DNA of 33,870 nucleotides from Dethiobacter sp. (GTDB taxonomy: Bacteria > Bacillota_D > Dethiobacteria > Dethiobacterales > Dethiobacteraceae): contig JAGXSQ010000001.1 in NCBI GenBank assembly GCA_018333395.1, positions 1 to 33,870 of the forward strand, written 5' to 3'. A program made the position numbers and the translations under genes. The notes under the pieces were generated by a model that had not been told where the DNA came from, did no database searches, and worked only from the letters and a program-made list of their open reading frames with translations. Positions 1 through 7,606 of the stretch are shown here, in pieces. The first letter of the stretch is position 1. Each line of letters begins with the position of its first letter.

Positions 1-2
1 CC

Positions 3-191
3 ATTCTTGCGATTGCCAGAATGCTGCTGACTGCCATCTACAACATCCTCAAGAAAAGCGAACCTTACAATCCCGCTCTTTACCATAAGGCCAATCTGCC
101 CCCAGCGCATCGGGAGGTTTCTGTTGACCAAGCCATCTTCATCCTGCAACGTCAAGGTTATCTGATTACGCATCCAGCGCTCTCCGCTTAA
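3..191 (+). CDS. IS110-family transposase, C-terminal fragment (cut by window edge)
   Basis: This frame is open from the left edge of the window to a TAA stop and gives 62 residues. It contains the run [20 protein letters not shown] and later [21 protein letters not shown]. This resembles the end of the C-terminal Transposase_20 region of IS110/IS116/IS902 transposases, which catalyse insertion-sequence movement through a DEDD-type recombinase. The catalytic domains would lie outside the window, so I cannot tell whether the element is intact. IS110 elements usually lack terminal inverted repeats, and none is visible in the roughly 100 nt after the stop. It is the only mobile-element sequence seen in the window. 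The family call rests on recognising the C-terminal pattern only. Confidence 0.6.
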   Translation: MLAIARMLLTAIYNILKKSEPYNPALYHKANLPPAHREVSVDQAIFILQRQGYLITHPALSA

Positions 192-294
192 CGTTTTGCA
201 ATACTGCCTGACGGCCATTTCCAGGTGGTCTGTTTTCTTGTGTCCTTTTTGGGGATAGCATCTAAATCACAGTGGTTTCAAACTTCATCACTCC

Positions 295-1491
295 CTATTT
301 CTGCACCTTAAGCGGTTTTAGTTTAAGGCAGGAGTCCACGGAGGGAAGCTTGGCCACCGGCTCGGTTAAGGTGAACTCTCCTCGGAGAATCCAATCTTTC
401 AGAGTTTCGGCAATCTCTTTCGCTTTTGGATAACTAGAGAGCGGAGCCGTCGGAACATCCCGGCCCTGGACCACAATCGTACCGGACTTCAGCTCAGCAT
501 AGCTTACCTCGCCTAAGCTACCGCCGATTCCCTGCGGGTAAGCTTCGCTGTAATCCACCACCTGCGCGAAAATCCCTTCGTCCCGTACCGCTGCGCAACG
601 CAGCGCCTCTGTGTCCAGAATAGGGAGGGGGATACCCACACCTACCTGCAGCGATACGCCGTAACCAAGGAAGCTGACACCGCGCAGCCATTTGGACTTC
701 ATCTGCTTAAGGTCGCCAATGAGCGCCAGCGTCCCGGCACCCATGCGCGGCACGCCGTTTTCTCCCCGCGGTACGCACGGGTTATGCTGGGTACCCTGCC
801 AGGCCACGTACCCAGTTCCGCCTCCCAGAAACAAGCGCGTACCTGTGCCGATAACGCGGTAGAGTGGGTCGTTTAGGAGCGGTGAAAGCTGACCGGCGCT
901 ACAGTAGTTGGCGTTGCCAAGATTAGCCTTTAAAATACCCATATAAGTGTAGATCGTCCTATCTGACAAGTTGACCGCCACGTTATAGTTCTGGTAGCAG
1001 TTTCGCGGGCTGTACAGATACGCCTCGTTGATATCTTCCAGCCTTATCCAGGACTCCAGCTTCTGTCGCGGATAACAGTCCGTAGCATAAGCCGTGGCTT
1101 CTAGGAAAATTTCCCTGCCGGCCGCTAGGTCCTCTATCACGTGAGCGCCACCGTAATTAAAAGCACCAGGGAAGCTTTGGTTTGCCGGATCCGTTGCCGG
1201 CATTTCGGTCGCACCAATGAAAACGTCGACAGCGGCCAACCCCGCGTAAGCGTTCACACCGTTTAAGTAAACTTTGGCCATTTTCATGCGCGGGGACGGG
1301 TGCCCCAGGTTCAAAAAAGCTCCTGAGGAGCACATTGGTCCAAAAGTTCCTGTAGTTACGACGTCAACCCGGCGGGCCGTCTCCTCCACCCCGTGTTCAT
1401 CTACTAGGCCAAGCACTTCCTCCGCAGTGACCACCACGGCCTGCCCTTTGCTGATTTTTTCGTTAATTTCCGCATAGCTCCTGAGTTGCAT
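295..1491 (-). CDS. DUF39 homocysteine biosynthesis protein (aspartate-semialdehyde sulfur incorporation type)
   Basis: The 398-residue protein matches the DUF39 (homocysteine biosynthesis) family. Characterised relatives in methanogens and sulfate reducers help convert aspartate semialdehyde plus sulfide directly to homocysteine. Visible features are the GTFGPMCSSG segment with Cys54, a second cysteine at Cys139 (YATDCYPR), and several glycine-rich stretches such as GTGTRLFLGGGTGYVAWQGT. Archaeal members often carry C-terminal CBS domains. This one ends after the catalytic region and has none, and no ferredoxin-like partner gene is adjacent. Translation starts at ATG 1491, with a G-rich Shine-Dalgarno (AAGGGGG) rather far upstream. 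A sigma-A-type promoter and a hairpin with a U-tract precede it, so it is probably transcribed separately from the aminotransferase. Family assignment is firm; the exact reaction is inferred from the family. Confidence 0.85.
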   Translation of the reverse strand: MQLRSYAEINEKISKGQAVVVTAEEVLGLVDEHGVEETARRVDVVTTGTFGPMCSSGAFLNLGHPSPRMKMAKVYLNGVNAYAGLAAVDVFIGATEMPATDPANQSFPGAFNYGGAHVIEDLAAGREIFLEATAYATDCYPRQKLESWIRLEDINEAYLYSPRNCYQNYNVAVNLSDRTIYTYMGILKANLGNANYCSAGQLSPLLNDPLYRVIGTGTRLFLGGGTGYVAWQGTQHNPCVPRGENGVPRMGAGTLALIGDLKQMKSKWLRGVSFLGYGVSLQVGVGIPLPILDTEALRCAAVRDEGIFAQVVDYSEAYPQGIGGSLGEVSYAELKSGTIVVQGRDVPTAPLSSYPKAKEIAETLKDWILRGEFTLTEPVAKLPSVDSCLKLKPLKVQK

Positions 1492-1526
1492 GGCTGCTTC
1501 AAACCCCCTTGAACTAAAATCCGCTA

Positions 1527-1556
1527 TAAACGAAAAGCTCTTCCCGACAGGAAGAG
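1527..1556 (-). terminator. Hairpin with U-tract in the DUF39 leader (attenuator or read-through terminator)
   Basis: On the minus strand CTCTTCC (1556-1550) pairs with GGAAGAG (1544-1538) around a five-base loop and is followed by CTTTTCGTTT. It lies downstream of the predicted DUF39 promoter and about 130 nt after the aminotransferase stop. It could therefore end read-through from the aminotransferase, attenuate DUF39, or both. The stem is only 7 bp, so strength is moderate. I see no alternative pairing partner of the kind a classical riboswitch would have. Confidence 0.5.
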
Positions 1557-1579
1557 AAAGGCTTATCTATTTCGGTTTT

Positions 1580-1609
1580 ATCCTAACATTGCACAGCCAA
1601 AGATGTCAA
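1580..1609 (-). promoter_or_regulatory. Sigma-A-type promoter of the DUF39 gene
   Basis: On the minus strand a perfect TTGACA (1609-1604) is followed after 18 bp by TAGGAT (1585-1580). The expected start site near 1572 gives a leader of about 80 nt that contains the hairpin at 1556-1527. The -10 box is only a 4/6 match, but the perfect -35 and the intergenic location support it. Confidence 0.6.
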
Positions 1610-1685
1610 GAAAAAATCTTGCTTAATTTCAGCTTGCCGCTCGCGTTTTGCTCAAGTAAACTCGCGGTTCGGTACAGTTCACTAC

Positions 1686-2912
1686 TCAGGCGGACGCTGC
1701 TTTGCGGAACCTAGCCATTTCTTCGTGCATCAACTCGCCAAGGACAGCAATGCCGCAGGTAATTTTGTCAGGAGAAGCTTCAGAGAAGGCAAAGCGGGCG
1801 GTATTCTTGCCACTGCCGTTGACAAAGAACCCGGCGCCGTCCACAAAAGCAACGCGGCGCTCAATAGCTTTCAGTAAGATTTGCCGGGCGTTCATCCCCT
1901 CCGGCAACGTAACCCAGATAAAAAAGCCCCCTTGCGGATGCGTCCAAGAAACCCCGGCAGGAAAATGCTTTTCCATACAGGAGAGCATCAGGTCGCGCTT
2001 CGTCCTGTAAAGGGAAATGAGGGCGCGAACATGATCGTCAATGTAGCCGCTGGCCGCAAACCGGCAGGCCATGCGCTGCCCCAGAGAATTTGAGCAGAGG
2101 TCGGTCGCCTGTTTGGCACAGGCCAGCTTTTGTAGTAGTGGCTCATCCGCCACCAACCAGCCTACACGTATCCCAGGAATGAATGTTTTGGAAAAAGAAC
2201 CCAGATAAATGACGCGGCCTTCCGTGTCCATGGACTTGATACTCCTTACCGGTTCTCCTTCAAAACGTATCTCCCCGTAGGGGTTATCCTCAATAATAGC
2301 AAAGCCGTATTCCCGCGCCAAGCTCAGTATCTCCTGGCGACGCTCCATTGACAGAGAAATGCCTGTAGGATTCTGGAAATTTGGCACTAAGTAGGCGAAC
2401 TTCGGCAAACGCCCTTCTATTTGCAGTTTGCGCAGCCTAACCGCCAGCAAATCGGTACGGAGGCCATCTTCATCCATGGGGATAGGAAACCGTTCTCCTT
2501 CATAATTGCGGATAGCCCCAAGGCCACCAACGTAGCCAGGTTCCTCCACCACTACCACGTCGCCTGGGTTCAGGAATACCATGCTCAACAAGTCCATCCC
2601 CTGTTGCGAGCCATTGGTAACTAGGATATTATCCGTGGAAGAGGGAACGCCTTCCCGGGTCATTTTTTGGGCCAGATACGTGCGTAACTCCAAATTACCT
2701 TCTGTTGGGCCGTACTGCAGGGCATACTTCCCTTCCTGCTCAATCAGGCACTGAAGCACGTCAGAGACTTTTTCCATGGGGAAAAAGTCCGCACTGGGGA
2801 AGCCTCCGGCAAAAGACATCATATCAGGCTGCTCGGTCAGCTTGAAGAATTCTCTGATCTCCGACGTCTTCATCATTTTAGCGCGGCCAGCATACAGCCC
2901 GTCAAAAACCAT
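1686..2912 (-). CDS. PLP-dependent aminotransferase, class I/II (LysN / 2-aminoadipate-like), T-box regulated
   Basis: The 408-residue protein is a fold-type I PLP aminotransferase of the MocR/LysN/kynurenine-aminotransferase II group. Visible motifs are GGFPSADFFP near residue 36, YGPTEG and TNGSQQG, PNFQNPTG (the cofactor/substrate Asn-Pro region), IIEDNPYGE with the PLP-contacting Asp, and GSFSKTF with the Schiff-base Lys at residue 242, followed by PGIRVGW. No DNA-binding domain is fused. I place the start at ATG 2912, preceded by GGAGGTG at good spacing. A longer frame up to 3050 is open but runs through the T-box terminator and antiterminator, so it is not used. The T-box says expression responds to uncharged tRNA, so the substrate is likely an amino acid or its 2-oxo acid. 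Which amino acid cannot be fixed from the protein. Confidence 0.88.
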   Translation of the reverse strand: MVFDGLYAGRAKMMKTSEIREFFKLTEQPDMMSFAGGFPSADFFPMEKVSDVLQCLIEQEGKYALQYGPTEGNLELRTYLAQKMTREGVPSSTDNILVTNGSQQGMDLLSMVFLNPGDVVVVEEPGYVGGLGAIRNYEGERFPIPMDEDGLRTDLLAVRLRKLQIEGRLPKFAYLVPNFQNPTGISLSMERRQEILSLAREYGFAIIEDNPYGEIRFEGEPVRSIKSMDTEGRVIYLGSFSKTFIPGIRVGWLVADEPLLQKLACAKQATDLCSNSLGQRMACRFAASGYIDDHVRALISLYRTKRDLMLSCMEKHFPAGVSWTHPQGGFFIWVTLPEGMNARQILLKAIERRVAFVDGAGFFVNGSGKNTARFAFSEASPDKITCGIAVLGELMHEEMARFRKAASA

Positions 2913-2950
2913 TTGTCGCACCTCCAAAGATGTTGCTGCTAAAGATAAGT

Positions 2951-3207
2951 CCAAAATAAAACTCCCACCTCGTTTTTTGACAGAGGCGGGAGGGAAAACC
3001 CGCGGTACCACTCTGCTTACCGGGCATACGCCACAGTCGCTCAAGCTCACGCTTTCTGGTTAACGGCAGCGCCGGCGCCGCTTACTCTGTTCAGCGGGCA
3101 GTTCCGGGGCGGCTCACCTTTCACTTTGCCTGGAGGCCTCTCAACGTGTGGCCCCCTCTCTGTCGGCTGTTCCAGGATTCTTCCCCATCATCACTTTAGT
3201 TGCTATA
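2951..3207 (-). promoter_or_regulatory. T-box leader (tRNA-sensing riboswitch) of the aminotransferase gene
   Basis: The minus strand carries the canonical T-box AGAGTGGTACCGCGGG at 3014-2999, preceded by a conserved CCGTTA (about 3066-3061). Its 5' region, from about 3205, has the GATGGGGAAGA and GACAGAGAG elements typical of Stem I. The GCGGG of the T-box (3003-2999) can pair with CCCGC (2990-2986), and this excludes the terminator stem at 2992-2962. That is the standard antiterminator/terminator switch: uncharged tRNA favours read-through. The specifier codon is not certain. Aligning the 3' side of Stem I by eye puts it near 3115-3110, with AGC (Ser) or GCC (Ala) as candidates only. Confidence 0.9.
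2952..2992 (-). terminator. Intrinsic terminator of the T-box leader
   Basis: On the minus strand CTCCCGCCTC (2992-2983) pairs with GAGGTGGGAG (2971-2962). This is ten pairs including one G-U, closed by an 11-base loop and followed by TTTTATTTTGG. It overlaps the antiterminator strand and sits 40 nt before the GGAGG of the aminotransferase. Confidence 0.88.
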
Positions 3208-3250
3208 TAGACTATGTACGCATATCCGGTATATAGATAATATGTGCATG

Positions 3251-3279
3251 ATTATAGCAAAAAGAGGTCGAGAAAGCAA
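3251..3279 (-). promoter_or_regulatory. Sigma-A-type promoter of the T-box/aminotransferase unit
   Basis: A perfect TATAAT (3256-3251, minus strand) is preceded at exactly 17 bp by TTGCTT (3279-3274). The inferred start near 3244 gives a leader of about 330 nt that includes the whole T-box. The surroundings are AT-rich. Confidence 0.75.
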
Positions 3280-3351
3280 GAGTCTTTCCATAGACTTTTA
3301 ATTAATTTTTTGCCTAGCTAATTGACAAAGTAAATGCAACCGCACCTAGGT

Positions 3352-4668
3352 TCAAGGGTTGCCTGGTTGGTCCAGCCTTTTGTCGAGAACTCTTTTGGCC
3401 TTACCCATGGTTCGCTCCAGAGACTTCGGCTCTACCAGCCTGACACGAGCGCTGACTGTCAGCACGCTGTCAAGCTTGCGGGAGATCTTCCTCTCTACTT
3501 CCTCCAGGTCACGCCACGAGCCGGTAAATTTTTCCCGGTTCAACTCCACATGAACTTCCAAGTCATCCAAGTAGCCTTTTTTCTTGTCCACGATGATCAG
3601 GTAATGCGGGGCTACCTCCTCTACCTCCATCAGCACGCTCTCAATCTGGGAGGGAAAGACATTCACACCCCTGATAATCAGCATGTCATCAGTACGGCCG
3701 GTAACTTTGCGCATCCGCGCCGTGGTGCGACCGCAGGCACAACGCTCTTTATTGAGGATGGAAAGGTCTTTTGTGCGGTAGCGAACGACTGGGAAACCCT
3801 CTTTGGTGAGAGTGGTAAAAACCAGCTCCCCTTCCTCGCCCGGCGGTAGCACATCTCCGGTTTCTGGGTCAATGACCTCTACCAAAAAGTGATCTTCGTT
3901 GATGTGGAGCCCGTCCCGCTCCTGGCACTCCCCAGATACACCTGGCCCGATAATTTCGCTCAGGCCGTAGTTATCAGTAGCTCGCAGGCCAAGGCGTCCT
4001 TCAATCTGCTGACGCATCTCTTCCGACCAGGGCTCAGCGCCAAACATGCCGACTTTCAATGGCAGCGTTTGCGGGTCTATGCCCATATCTTTGGCCACCT
4101 CTGCCAGGTACAGCGCATAAGAGGGAGTGCAGACCAGCACAGTGACGCTGAAATCGCGCAGCAGCATGACTTGTTTGTCCGTATTGCCCACAGAAGCCGG
4201 CACTACCGTAGCGCCCACTTTTTCCAGACCGTAGTGCAAACCAAAGCCACCGGTAAAAAGACCGTAAGAAAAACAGATCTGTGCCACATCTTCGCTCGTT
4301 ACGCCGGCCATAGTCGCCAGACGAGCTATCAGGTCAGCCCATGTCTGGAGGTCCTGTGGCGTGTAGCCGACCACAATCGGTTTACCGGTTGTCCCCGAGG
4401 AAGCATGCAGCCGTACAATCTCCTTCAGCGGCACAGCAAATAAGCCAAAAGGATAGTTGTCCCGCAGCGCTTCCTTGTCCGTAAAGGGAAACTTCGCTAG
4501 GTCTTCCAGCGACCTTAATGCTTCCGGTCGGACACCATGCCGATCAAAAAGCTCCCGATAAAAGGGTACCGTATTGTAGACCCGCTGCAGCACCCGTTGC
4601 AGGCGCGGCAACTGCAGCCTGTGCAACTCTGCGGCACTCAGCGTCTCCATATCTCTGTCCCAGAACAT
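3352..4668 (-). CDS. paaK: Phenylacetate-CoA ligase (aryl-acid adenylate-forming enzyme)
   Basis: The protein activates phenylacetate, or a related aryl acid, to its CoA thioester with ATP through an adenylate. The 438-residue product has the adenylate-forming P-loop analogue ASSGTTGKP near residue 90, the DNYGLSEI motif (A5-type, adenylate binding) and a C-terminal lid domain with [20 protein letters not shown]. The length is normal for PaaK. I chose ATG 4668, preceded by GGGGAG at 6 nt. The frame extends 22 codons further without a ribosome site. The double-ACT protein lies immediately upstream. In anaerobes that degrade aromatic amino acids this ACT-PaaK pair usually accompanies indolepyruvate:ferredoxin oxidoreductase, which would feed aryl-acetyl units. 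That enzyme is not in this window. Confidence 0.93.
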   Translation of the reverse strand: MFWDRDMETLSAAELHRLQLPRLQRVLQRVYNTVPFYRELFDRHGVRPEALRSLEDLAKFPFTDKEALRDNYPFGLFAVPLKEIVRLHASSGTTGKPIVVGYTPQDLQTWADLIARLATMAGVTSEDVAQICFSYGLFTGGFGLHYGLEKVGATVVPASVGNTDKQVMLLRDFSVTVLVCTPSYALYLAEVAKDMGIDPQTLPLKVGMFGAEPWSEEMRQQIEGRLGLRATDNYGLSEIIGPGVSGECQERDGLHINEDHFLVEVIDPETGDVLPPGEEGELVFTTLTKEGFPVVRYRTKDLSILNKERCACGRTTARMRKVTGRTDDMLIIRGVNVFPSQIESVLMEVEEVAPHYLIIVDKKKGYLDDLEVHVELNREKFTGSWRDLEEVERKISRKLDSVLTVSARVRLVEPKSLERTMGKAKRVLDKRLDQPGNP

Positions 4669-4739
4669 CTGCTTCTCCCCTTCCACAATGGAAAACGACA
4701 CCACGGAAATGCGGTGCCGTACGCATTCTACCAACTACC

Positions 4740-4776
4740 GCAGAAAAATTTTTGCCGGGAGCGATAATTTTTCTGC
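4740..4776. repeat. AT-rich inverted repeat between the ACT gene and paaK
   Basis: GCAGAAAAATT (4740-4750) and AATTTTTCTGC (4766-4776) are perfect 11-base inverted repeats around a 15-base spacer. It begins 3 nt after the ACT stop codon. There is no U-run after the stem on the minus strand, so it is not a standard terminator. It may stabilise or process the bicistronic transcript, or bind a protein. Confidence 0.7.
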
Positions 4777-4779
4777 GCT

Positions 4780-5211
4780 CTACAGGGCATAAACCTCTTC
4801 ACCGGACAGCACGTTAATTCCTTTATCGCGCAACGTCTGCGTAGCTGCTGAGCAATTTTCCACACGGAAAATAACTAAGGCATCCGCGGAAGATTTTTCG
4901 ATGAACGCGTACAGATATTCAATGTTAACTCCCGCTTCGCTCAGCACGGAAAGCACTTGGGCCAACCCGCCGGGGTGATCCGGCACTTCCGCAGCCAGTA
5001 CCTCCGTTTCGCTAACCATAAAACCTTCTTTCTTCAGGGCGCGGTTGGCCTCCTCGGGGCGATTAACAATCAGACGTAGGATGCCAAAATCGGTGGTATC
5101 GGCAATAGACAGCGCCCGGATATTGATGTTTTCGCGTCCCAAGATAGCGGTTACCTCGGCCAGGCGGCCTGATTTATTCTCTAGGAAAACAGAGATTTGC
5201 TTGACCTGCAC
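4780..5211 (-). CDS. Tandem ACT-domain amino-acid-binding protein
   Basis: The 143-residue protein is two ACT domains with no catalytic part. The first, residues 1-68, opens with ISVFLENKSGRLAEVTAIL. The second, about residues 69-143, contains PDHPGGLAQVLSVLSEAGVNIEYLYAF. Both keep the glycine at the strand-helix turn where ACT dimers bind amino acids. Stand-alone double-ACT proteins commonly sit beside paaK and iorAB in anaerobic bacteria and are thought to sense an aromatic or branched amino acid. That role is inferred. ATG 5211 follows AAGGGGGAG. The 82 nt upstream, before the cheR stop, contain TATAAC at about 5252-5247 but no convincing -35. Confidence 0.88.
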   Translation of the reverse strand: MQVKQISVFLENKSGRLAEVTAILGRENINIRALSIADTTDFGILRLIVNRPEEANRALKKEGFMVSETEVLAAEVPDHPGGLAQVLSVLSEAGVNIEYLYAFIEKSSADALVIFRVENCSAATQTLRDKGINVLSGEEVYAL

Positions 5212-5293
5212 AAAAACTCCCCCTTACTCAAAGGCTGCGTGTTATATTCGGCGTCCAGCCTGCCATTCCTGCTAGGCATTTATCCGCCACCGG

Positions 5294-6073
5294 TCAGACT
5301 TTCCGGTAAATGGCCGGCTGGACTTTTTGTAGTCCAAAACGAGGCGGGCTGGAAATCAGCTCCGAGCAGCCAATAATAAAATAGCCCCCTGGCTTTAAAC
5401 TTTGCGCAAAGCCATTAATCAGCAATTCCTGGGTTTCGGGAGTAAAATAAATAAAGACGTTGCGGCAGAGAATCAGTTGGCAACCGGCTTCAAAGCAGTC
5501 GGTCAGCAAGTTCTGTTGCCGGAAAGTGACCACCCGCTTGACTTGTTCGTCAAGATAAAAATGGCCGTTCCGTTCGGTGAAATAACGCCGCATAAACCGC
5601 TCCGGCAAACAGTTAAGCAGGTTGTCAGCATACCGCCCTTCCCTAGCTTTCGCTAAGATATTAACATCAAAATCGGTAGCCAGTATCTGCCAGCGGCCAG
5701 CCGGGGCCATCTCTAGCAGCAACATGGCCAGGGAATACGGCTCCGCACCGATGGAACATCCTGCGCTCCATATTTTGAGCGGCTCTCCCTCGCGCAACAG
5801 GGTAGGCAGCAAAGTTTTTTCAATCGCCTGGTAAACATGTACATCGCGAAAAAACTGGGAGGTATTAATCGTCAGGTAATCAGTGAAATGCTGCAAAATT
5901 GCCGGCTCCCGGTCTAGGGCGACCAAAAAGTCGGCATAATCTTCGGCCTTGTAGCGTTGCATCAACTGGTGGATGCGCCTTTTCATCTGTTGTTCCTTGT
6001 AGCTCCCCAAGTCTAACCCAACTTTGTCTTTGACCTTTTTCTTAAAATATTCATAGTCTAGAGCCTGACTCAT
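5294..6073 (-). CDS. cheR: Chemotaxis protein methyltransferase CheR
   Basis: CheR methylates glutamates on chemoreceptors with S-adenosylmethionine. The 259-residue protein has the N-terminal all-alpha CheR domain (residues 1-70, KRRIHQLMQRY) and a SAM-binding Rossmann domain with IWSAGCSIGAEPYSLAM, ILATDFD and QLILCRNVFIYF. No pentapeptide-binding beta-subdomain extension or TPR is fused. ATG 6073 is preceded by GGAGGAATGTAA inside the end of cheB, so the genes overlap by 23 nt and are probably translationally coupled. It is the last gene of the chemotaxis unit. No clear terminator is visible before the ACT gene. Confidence 0.96.
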   Translation of the reverse strand: MSQALDYEYFKKKVKDKVGLDLGSYKEQQMKRRIHQLMQRYKAEDYADFLVALDREPAILQHFTDYLTINTSQFFRDVHVYQAIEKTLLPTLLREGEPLKIWSAGCSIGAEPYSLAMLLLEMAPAGRWQILATDFDVNILAKAREGRYADNLLNCLPERFMRRYFTERNGHFYLDEQVKRVVTFRQQNLLTDCFEAGCQLILCRNVFIYFTPETQELLINGFAQSLKPGGYFIIGCSELISSPPRFGLQKVQPAIYRKV

Positions 6074-7112
6074 TTACATTCCTCCTGCAAAGAGCAGTGA
6101 TCATGCCAGACATCTCCCCTAGCGGCAGTATGCGGTCCACAACTCCGGCCTGAATGGCCGCCCGGGGCATACTGAAAATCACTGCCGTAGCCTCGTCCTG
6201 CGCCATTGTCATACCACCCTGCCGCTTGATGGCGATCATTCCCTCCGCCCCATCTTTGCCCATGCCTGTCAGTATTACACCGAGAGCATCATTTTTGTAG
6301 ACACTGGCCATAGCTTTCATCATTACCGTCGCTGAAGGACGCACATACTCTACAGGTGGAGTCTGGGACAGACGGACGCAATGGCTGCCGTCCACTTCCA
6401 GATGGAAATTACCCGGCGCGACATACACTTTGCCCATCAGCACCGGCTCGCCGTCTTCCGCCTCCTTGATGTCCAGCGCGGAAAGTTTGTTCAGCCTCTC
6501 CGCCAGAGCCCTGGTAAAGCTGGGCGGCATGTGCTGTGTCACCAGCACCGCGGCCGGTAGGTCCCCGGGCAAGGCCGTCAGTAACTTCTCCAGCGCCTGC
6601 GGCCCCCCGGTAGAAGCGCCGATGGCCACCACACGGCGGGCCTTCGCCTGGGTTGCCTCCTTCACCCGTACCGATACCGGCTGTTTCTGCGGCACAGGCG
6701 CCGGCATAACCCGCGCCCCGGGAACAGCCGCTGCCTTTTGCAACAATTCCCGTGCCAGGCATTCTCTCGACTCTATGTGTTTTAGGTCCGGTTTGGGAAC
6801 GAAATCGACCGCGCCCAGCGCCAGCGCCTCTATTGTAACGGCGCTACCCTGCTGTGTCAGGCTGGAAAGCATGATCACCGGAGTTCTGTAGCGCCGGATG
6901 ATTTCCTTTAAAGCCTCAAGTCCTCCCATACGCGGCATTTCCACGTCCAAAGTAACTAGCTGAGGCGCATATCGTCCAATTTTTTCTAACGCGTCAACAC
7001 CGTCACGCGCCGTATCCACCACCGTAAACCGCGGGTCACTTTCCAGAATATCGCGCACGATGCGACGCATCAGTGCGGAGTCGTCAACTACGAGCACCCT
7101 GGTTTTCTCCAT
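6051..7112 (-). CDS. cheB: Chemotaxis response regulator / protein-glutamate methylesterase CheB
   Basis: CheB demethylates and deamidates receptors and is activated by phosphorylation from CheA. The 353-residue protein has an N-terminal receiver domain with the acidic pair Asp10-Asp11, phospho-acceptor Asp56 (VTLDVEMP) and a Lys in VPKPD. A linker of about residues 125-160 follows. The C-terminal methylesterase carries the triad context GASTGGPQ (Ser), TQHMPP (His) and GMGKDGAEG (Asp). The start at ATG 7112 follows GGAGGAACC. It lies 14 nt after cheD and overlaps cheR. Confidence 0.96.
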   Translation of the reverse strand: MEKTRVLVVDDSALMRRIVRDILESDPRFTVVDTARDGVDALEKIGRYAPQLVTLDVEMPRMGGLEALKEIIRRYRTPVIMLSSLTQQGSAVTIEALALGAVDFVPKPDLKHIESRECLARELLQKAAAVPGARVMPAPVPQKQPVSVRVKEATQAKARRVVAIGASTGGPQALEKLLTALPGDLPAAVLVTQHMPPSFTRALAERLNKLSALDIKEAEDGEPVLMGKVYVAPGNFHLEVDGSHCVRLSQTPPVEYVRPSATVMMKAMASVYKNDALGVILTGMGKDGAEGMIAIKRQGGMTMAQDEATAVIFSMPRAAIQAGVVDRILPLGEMSGMITALCRRNVNESGSRL

Positions 7113-7126
7113 GGTTCCTCCAGTGA

Positions 7127-7606
7127 TCAGATTTCTCTTTCTTCGCCCCCTGCGGTAGTAACGGTTACCCTGCCTTCGCGAACATAAACTCTCATGGTCC
7201 GTCCGGTGCTACCGCCTACATCTTCAGCCAGCAAAGGTATTTTTAGCTTGGATAGCGTCTGGCGTGCCATCTGGATATTTTTCTCACCGACAGAAAGCGC
7301 GCTATTTTCAAAGGAAAAAAGCTGACTCCCTCCTGCTATCTTAGCCGCCAGACGTCCGTTTCTGGCCCCCTGGCGAGCCATTTCGTCTGCTAACAAAGGA
7401 ATGGCCGTATCTGCAAACTTGGCCAGATTATCCTGGTTTCTAAACATGGCGCTGTCGGCCAGCAAGATATGCGCAAGACCAGCCACCCTGTACACGGTAT
7501 CATACAGGGCTATCCCGACACAAGACCCGAGCCCTACTGTAATCAGCAGGCCGTCATCCTTCATTACCGCCAAATCAGCAATCTTCACCCGGATAATCTC
7601 GCTCAT
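7127..7606 (-). CDS. cheD: Chemoreceptor glutamine deamidase CheD
   Basis: CheD deamidates receptor glutamines and, in B. subtilis-type systems, binds CheC and raises its phosphatase activity. The sequence keeps the catalytic set with family spacing: Thr23 in ITVGLGSC, Cys29 and His46 in LAHILL, counted from the ATG at 7606. I prefer that ATG because it overlaps the cheC stop as ATGA, which suggests coupling. A GTG at 7612 two codons upstream is the alternative. The product is 159 residues, a normal length. A GGG cluster upstream inside cheC can serve as ribosome site. Confidence 0.95.
   Translation of the reverse strand: MSEIIRVKIADLAVMKDDGLLITVGLGSCVGIALYDTVYRVAGLAHILLADSAMFRNQDNLAKFADTAIPLLADEMARQGARNGRLAAKIAGGSQLFSFENSALSVGEKNIQMARQTLSKLKIPLLAEDVGGSTGRTMRVYVREGRVTVTTAGGEEREI

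Noticed and set aside
1492..1572. SAM or other known riboswitch before the DUF39 gene
   Set aside because: Only one short hairpin with a U-tract is present. The leader is too short and lacks the conserved cores of SAM-type riboswitches.
2913..3050. Longer aminotransferase frame starting at 3050
   Set aside because: It runs through the T-box, antiterminator and terminator and has no ribosome site. ATG 2912 has GGAGGTG at good spacing.
5212..5293. Sigma-A promoter for the ACT-paaK unit
   Set aside because: TATAAC is present near 5247-5252 but no -35-like hexamer lies 16-19 bp upstream, so it is not listed as a feature.
6409..6891. Overlapping frames of 117 and 153 codons within cheB (one per strand)
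   Set aside because: They are high-GC shadow frames of the CheB linker and esterase domain, with low-complexity Gly/Ala or Ser/Ala content and no family resemblance.
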